The position numbers were made by a program, and so were the translations under genes. The notes under the pieces are model-generated. The model did not search any database. It had not been told where the DNA came from and saw only the letters and a program-made list of their open reading frames with translations. From an uncultured Oscillospiraceae bacterium (GTDB lineage Bacteria > Bacillota > Clostridia > Oscillospirales > Oscillospiraceae), in NCBI GenBank assembly GCA_910584285.1, contig CAJTYK010000054.1, positions 1-8,324 on the forward strand: a stretch of DNA of 8,324 nucleotides, written 5' to 3'. Shown one piece after another: positions 7,225 through 8,324 of this stretch. Numbering within the stretch: position 1 is the stretch's first letter; each line of letters begins with the position of its first letter.

Positions 7225-8163
7225 TCACCGCAGCCGGGGCGGGCGCACCGAGTTGAGCACCTCCCCGGCGATGTCCGCCGCCCGGGTTCCGCTGTCTGCC
7301 GTCCCGGCGGGGAGCACCAGCCGGTGGGCGATGGCGTCCGTCCAGATGTAGCTCACGTCCCCGGGCACCACGTAGTCCCGGCCCCGGAGGTAGGCCACCC
7401 CCCGGCATAGGGCGCACAGGGAGATGGCGGCCCGGGGGCTGGCACCCTGGGCCAGCCCTCGGTGGTTCCGGGTGGCCCGCACCAGCTGGAGGATGTACTG
7501 CAAGATCTCGTCGTCCACAAAGACCCGCTCCACCTGGGCGCGCAGCTGGGCCAGCTGGTGAGCGTCGGCGGCCTGGGCCACCTCCCCCATGGCGTCTCCC
7601 CGGAGCTTGCGCTGGAGCAGCTCCAGCTCGTCCGCCGGGGCGGGATAACCCATGGACAGCCGCAGGGCGAACCGATCCAGCTGGGAGTCGGGCAGCAGCT
7701 GGGTGCCGGAGGCCCCGGCGGGGTTCTGGGTGGCGATGACCAGGAAGGGGTCGGGCACCGGGCGGGACACGCCGTCCACCGTCACCTTCCCCTCCTCCAT
7801 GGCCTCCAGCAGGGCGGACTGGGTGCGGCTGGTGGCCCGGTTCAGCTCGTCGGCCAGAAACAGGTTGCACAGCAGCGCCCCGGGCTGGTACTCCATCTGG
7901 CCCGTGGCCTTGTTGTAGAGGGAGAAGCCCGTCAGATCCGACGGCATCACGTCGGGGGTGAATTGCACCCGGTTGTATTTCAGGCCCAGGGCCTTGGAAA
8001 AGGCGATGGCCAGGGTGGTTTTGCCCACGCCGGGGATATCCTCCAGCAGGAGGTGCCCCCGGGCCAGAATGGCCAGCAGGGCCTTAATCACAATGTCGTC
8101 CTTGCCCACCACGGCCTTTTTGACCTCGGTGACCACTTGGGCGGCAAGCTGCTTTTCCATCAT
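7225..8163 (-). CDS. MoxR family AAA+ ATPase
   Basis: A 312-residue cytosolic ATPase of the MoxR group, thought to act as a chaperone-like ring that remodels or activates partner proteins. Visible motifs: Walker A in LLLEDIPGVGKTTLAIA (G45-T50, K48), Walker B LFLADELNRA (D105/E106), sensor 1 VIATQNP (N147), LPDSQLDRF with likely arginine finger R164, and sensor 2 in GASPRA (R244). The C-terminal lid domain ends at SVRPPRLR. Length and motif order are typical for the family, with no missing catalytic residue. The frame is open further upstream to a TTG at 8247, but those extra 28 codons would be read through a terminator hairpin and the promoter -10. The ATG at 8163 (an ATG-ATG pair) is preferred because it has a ribosome site 10 nt upstream. 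It is the first gene of a three-gene operon with DUF58 and transglutaminase-like genes. Confidence 0.94.
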   Translation of the reverse strand: MMEKQLAAQVVTEVKKAVVGKDDIVIKALLAILARGHLLLEDIPGVGKTTLAIAFSKALGLKYNRVQFTPDVMPSDLTGFSLYNKATGQMEYQPGALLCNLFLADELNRATSRTQSALLEAMEEGKVTVDGVSRPVPDPFLVIATQNPAGASGTQLLPDSQLDRFALRLSMGYPAPADELELLQRKLRGDAMGEVAQAADAHQLAQLRAQVERVFVDDEILQYILQLVRATRNHRGLAQGASPRAAISLCALCRGVAYLRGRDYVVPGDVSYIWTDAIAHRLVLPAGTADSGTRAADIAGEVLNSVRPPRLR

Positions 8164-8173
8164 CGTTGTCACT

Positions 8174-8178
8174 TCCTT
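8174..8178 (-). promoter_or_regulatory. Ribosome binding site that fixes the MoxR start
   Basis: On the - strand AAGGA (within AAGGAAGTGA) lies 10 nt upstream of the first of two adjacent ATG codons (8163 and 8160). It supports this start over the upstream TTG at 8247. Confidence 0.6.
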
Positions 8179-8197
8179 GGTAAACTGGGATAGGGGT

Positions 8198-8206
8198 ATT
8201 ATAGCA
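8198..8206 (-). promoter_or_regulatory. Extended -10 promoter of the MoxR operon
   Basis: On the - strand TGC precedes a perfect TATAAT (8198-8203). No good -35 is present: the hexamer at 17-bp spacing is TGTTCA (8221-8226), with three of six matches, and it falls in the loop of the adjacent hairpin. The extended -10 would compensate. A start near 8191 gives a leader of about 28 nt before the ATG. Confidence 0.7.
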
Positions 8207-8235
8207 AAAAAAGGGGGGCTTGAACAGCCCCCCTT
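8206..8235 (-). terminator. Intrinsic terminator on the - strand, upstream of the MoxR operon
   Basis: AAGGGGGGCT (minus-strand reading, 8235-8226) pairs perfectly over 10 bp with AGCCCCCCTT (8220-8211) around a 5-nt loop and runs into seven T residues (8212-8206). This is a textbook intrinsic terminator for a - strand transcript entering from beyond the right edge. The T run is directly followed by the TGCTATAAT of the MoxR promoter. Confidence 0.85.
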
Positions 8236-8324
8236 ACGGTTTGACAAAATCTGTGCTAAACTGACAGCAGCCCCGTAAAAAGGGCTGGGCTATGCACATC
8301 AACAAGTAGTTGACAGGCGGTCGG
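8236..8324. other. Unassigned right-edge segment with small inverted repeats
   Basis: There is no complete gene here. Small stems are CAGCCC/GGGCTG (8268-8273 with 8282-8287) and TCAAC/GTTGA (8299-8303 with 8309-8313). TTGACA occurs at 8241-8246 and 8310-8315. The first has no acceptable -10 at 16-18 bp; the second would need a -10 outside the window. On the - strand two frames are open from the edge, one to TAG at 8256-8258 and one to TAA at 8234-8236. A gene could therefore end here just before the terminator. The segment is less GC-rich than its neighbours. I cannot say which reading is right. Confidence 0.4.

Noticed and set aside
8164..8247. N-terminal extension of the MoxR protein from a TTG at 8247
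   Set aside because: It would translate the terminator hairpin, the T tract and the -10 box. A ribosome site and the ATG pair at 8163 give a better start, and MoxR homologues begin near there.
8241..8263. TTGACA at 8241 as the -35 of a + strand promoter
   Set aside because: Nothing resembling a -10 occurs at 16-18 bp. TGC-TAAACT (8254-8262) is only 10 bp away.

Overview
The window looks like chromosomal core sequence from a GC-rich Firmicute. The likely group is Clostridia of the Oscillospiraceae/Flavonifractor type. This is inferred from three things: strong G/C bias at third codon positions, Gram-positive-style signals (AGGAGG-like ribosome binding sites, TTGACA/TATAAT promoters with extended -10 TG motifs), and a cytosolic PAS-rich hybrid kinase of a kind common in gut Clostridia. 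Nothing here identifies the species. There are five protein genes and no recognisable RNA gene, CRISPR array or insertion sequence.

Left part (1-3891, + strand). The window opens inside cysS (cysteinyl-tRNA synthetase), of which the last 179 codons are present. A nearly perfect 40-bp palindrome lies just after its stop. It is followed at once by a strong promoter (TTGACA, 17-bp spacer, TGA-TAAAAT) and a leader of about 75 nt with two tandem hairpins. These drive a 1048-residue soluble hybrid histidine kinase: a degenerate N-terminal receiver-like domain, two PAS domains and a third PAS-like segment, a HisKA/HATPase core, and two intact C-terminal receivers. The gene ends in a perfect 16-bp hairpin terminator with a T run. 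It has no partner response regulator in the window.

Right part (3896-8235, - strand, convergent with the kinase). Three tightly packed genes form an operon in the order MoxR-type AAA+ ATPase, DUF58 protein, membrane-anchored transglutaminase-like protein. MoxR and DUF58 are 4 nt apart; DUF58 and the transglutaminase overlap by 8 nt. This is a widespread and poorly understood gene set, proposed to pair a chaperone-like ATPase with a membrane adaptor and an extracytoplasmic cysteine-hydrolase-fold domain. Its promoter is unusually compact: a TGC-TATAAT extended -10 sits directly against the T tract of a terminator that ends an incoming - strand transcript. The terminator hairpin fills the promoter's spacer and -35 position.

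Right edge (8236-8324). This short stretch has no complete gene. It holds small inverted repeats and may carry the end of a - strand gene or an interspersed repeat.

I see no clearly new biological system. The most unusual points are the terminator-promoter overlap upstream of the MoxR operon, the structured leader and degenerate N-terminal receiver of the kinase, and the unassigned right edge.
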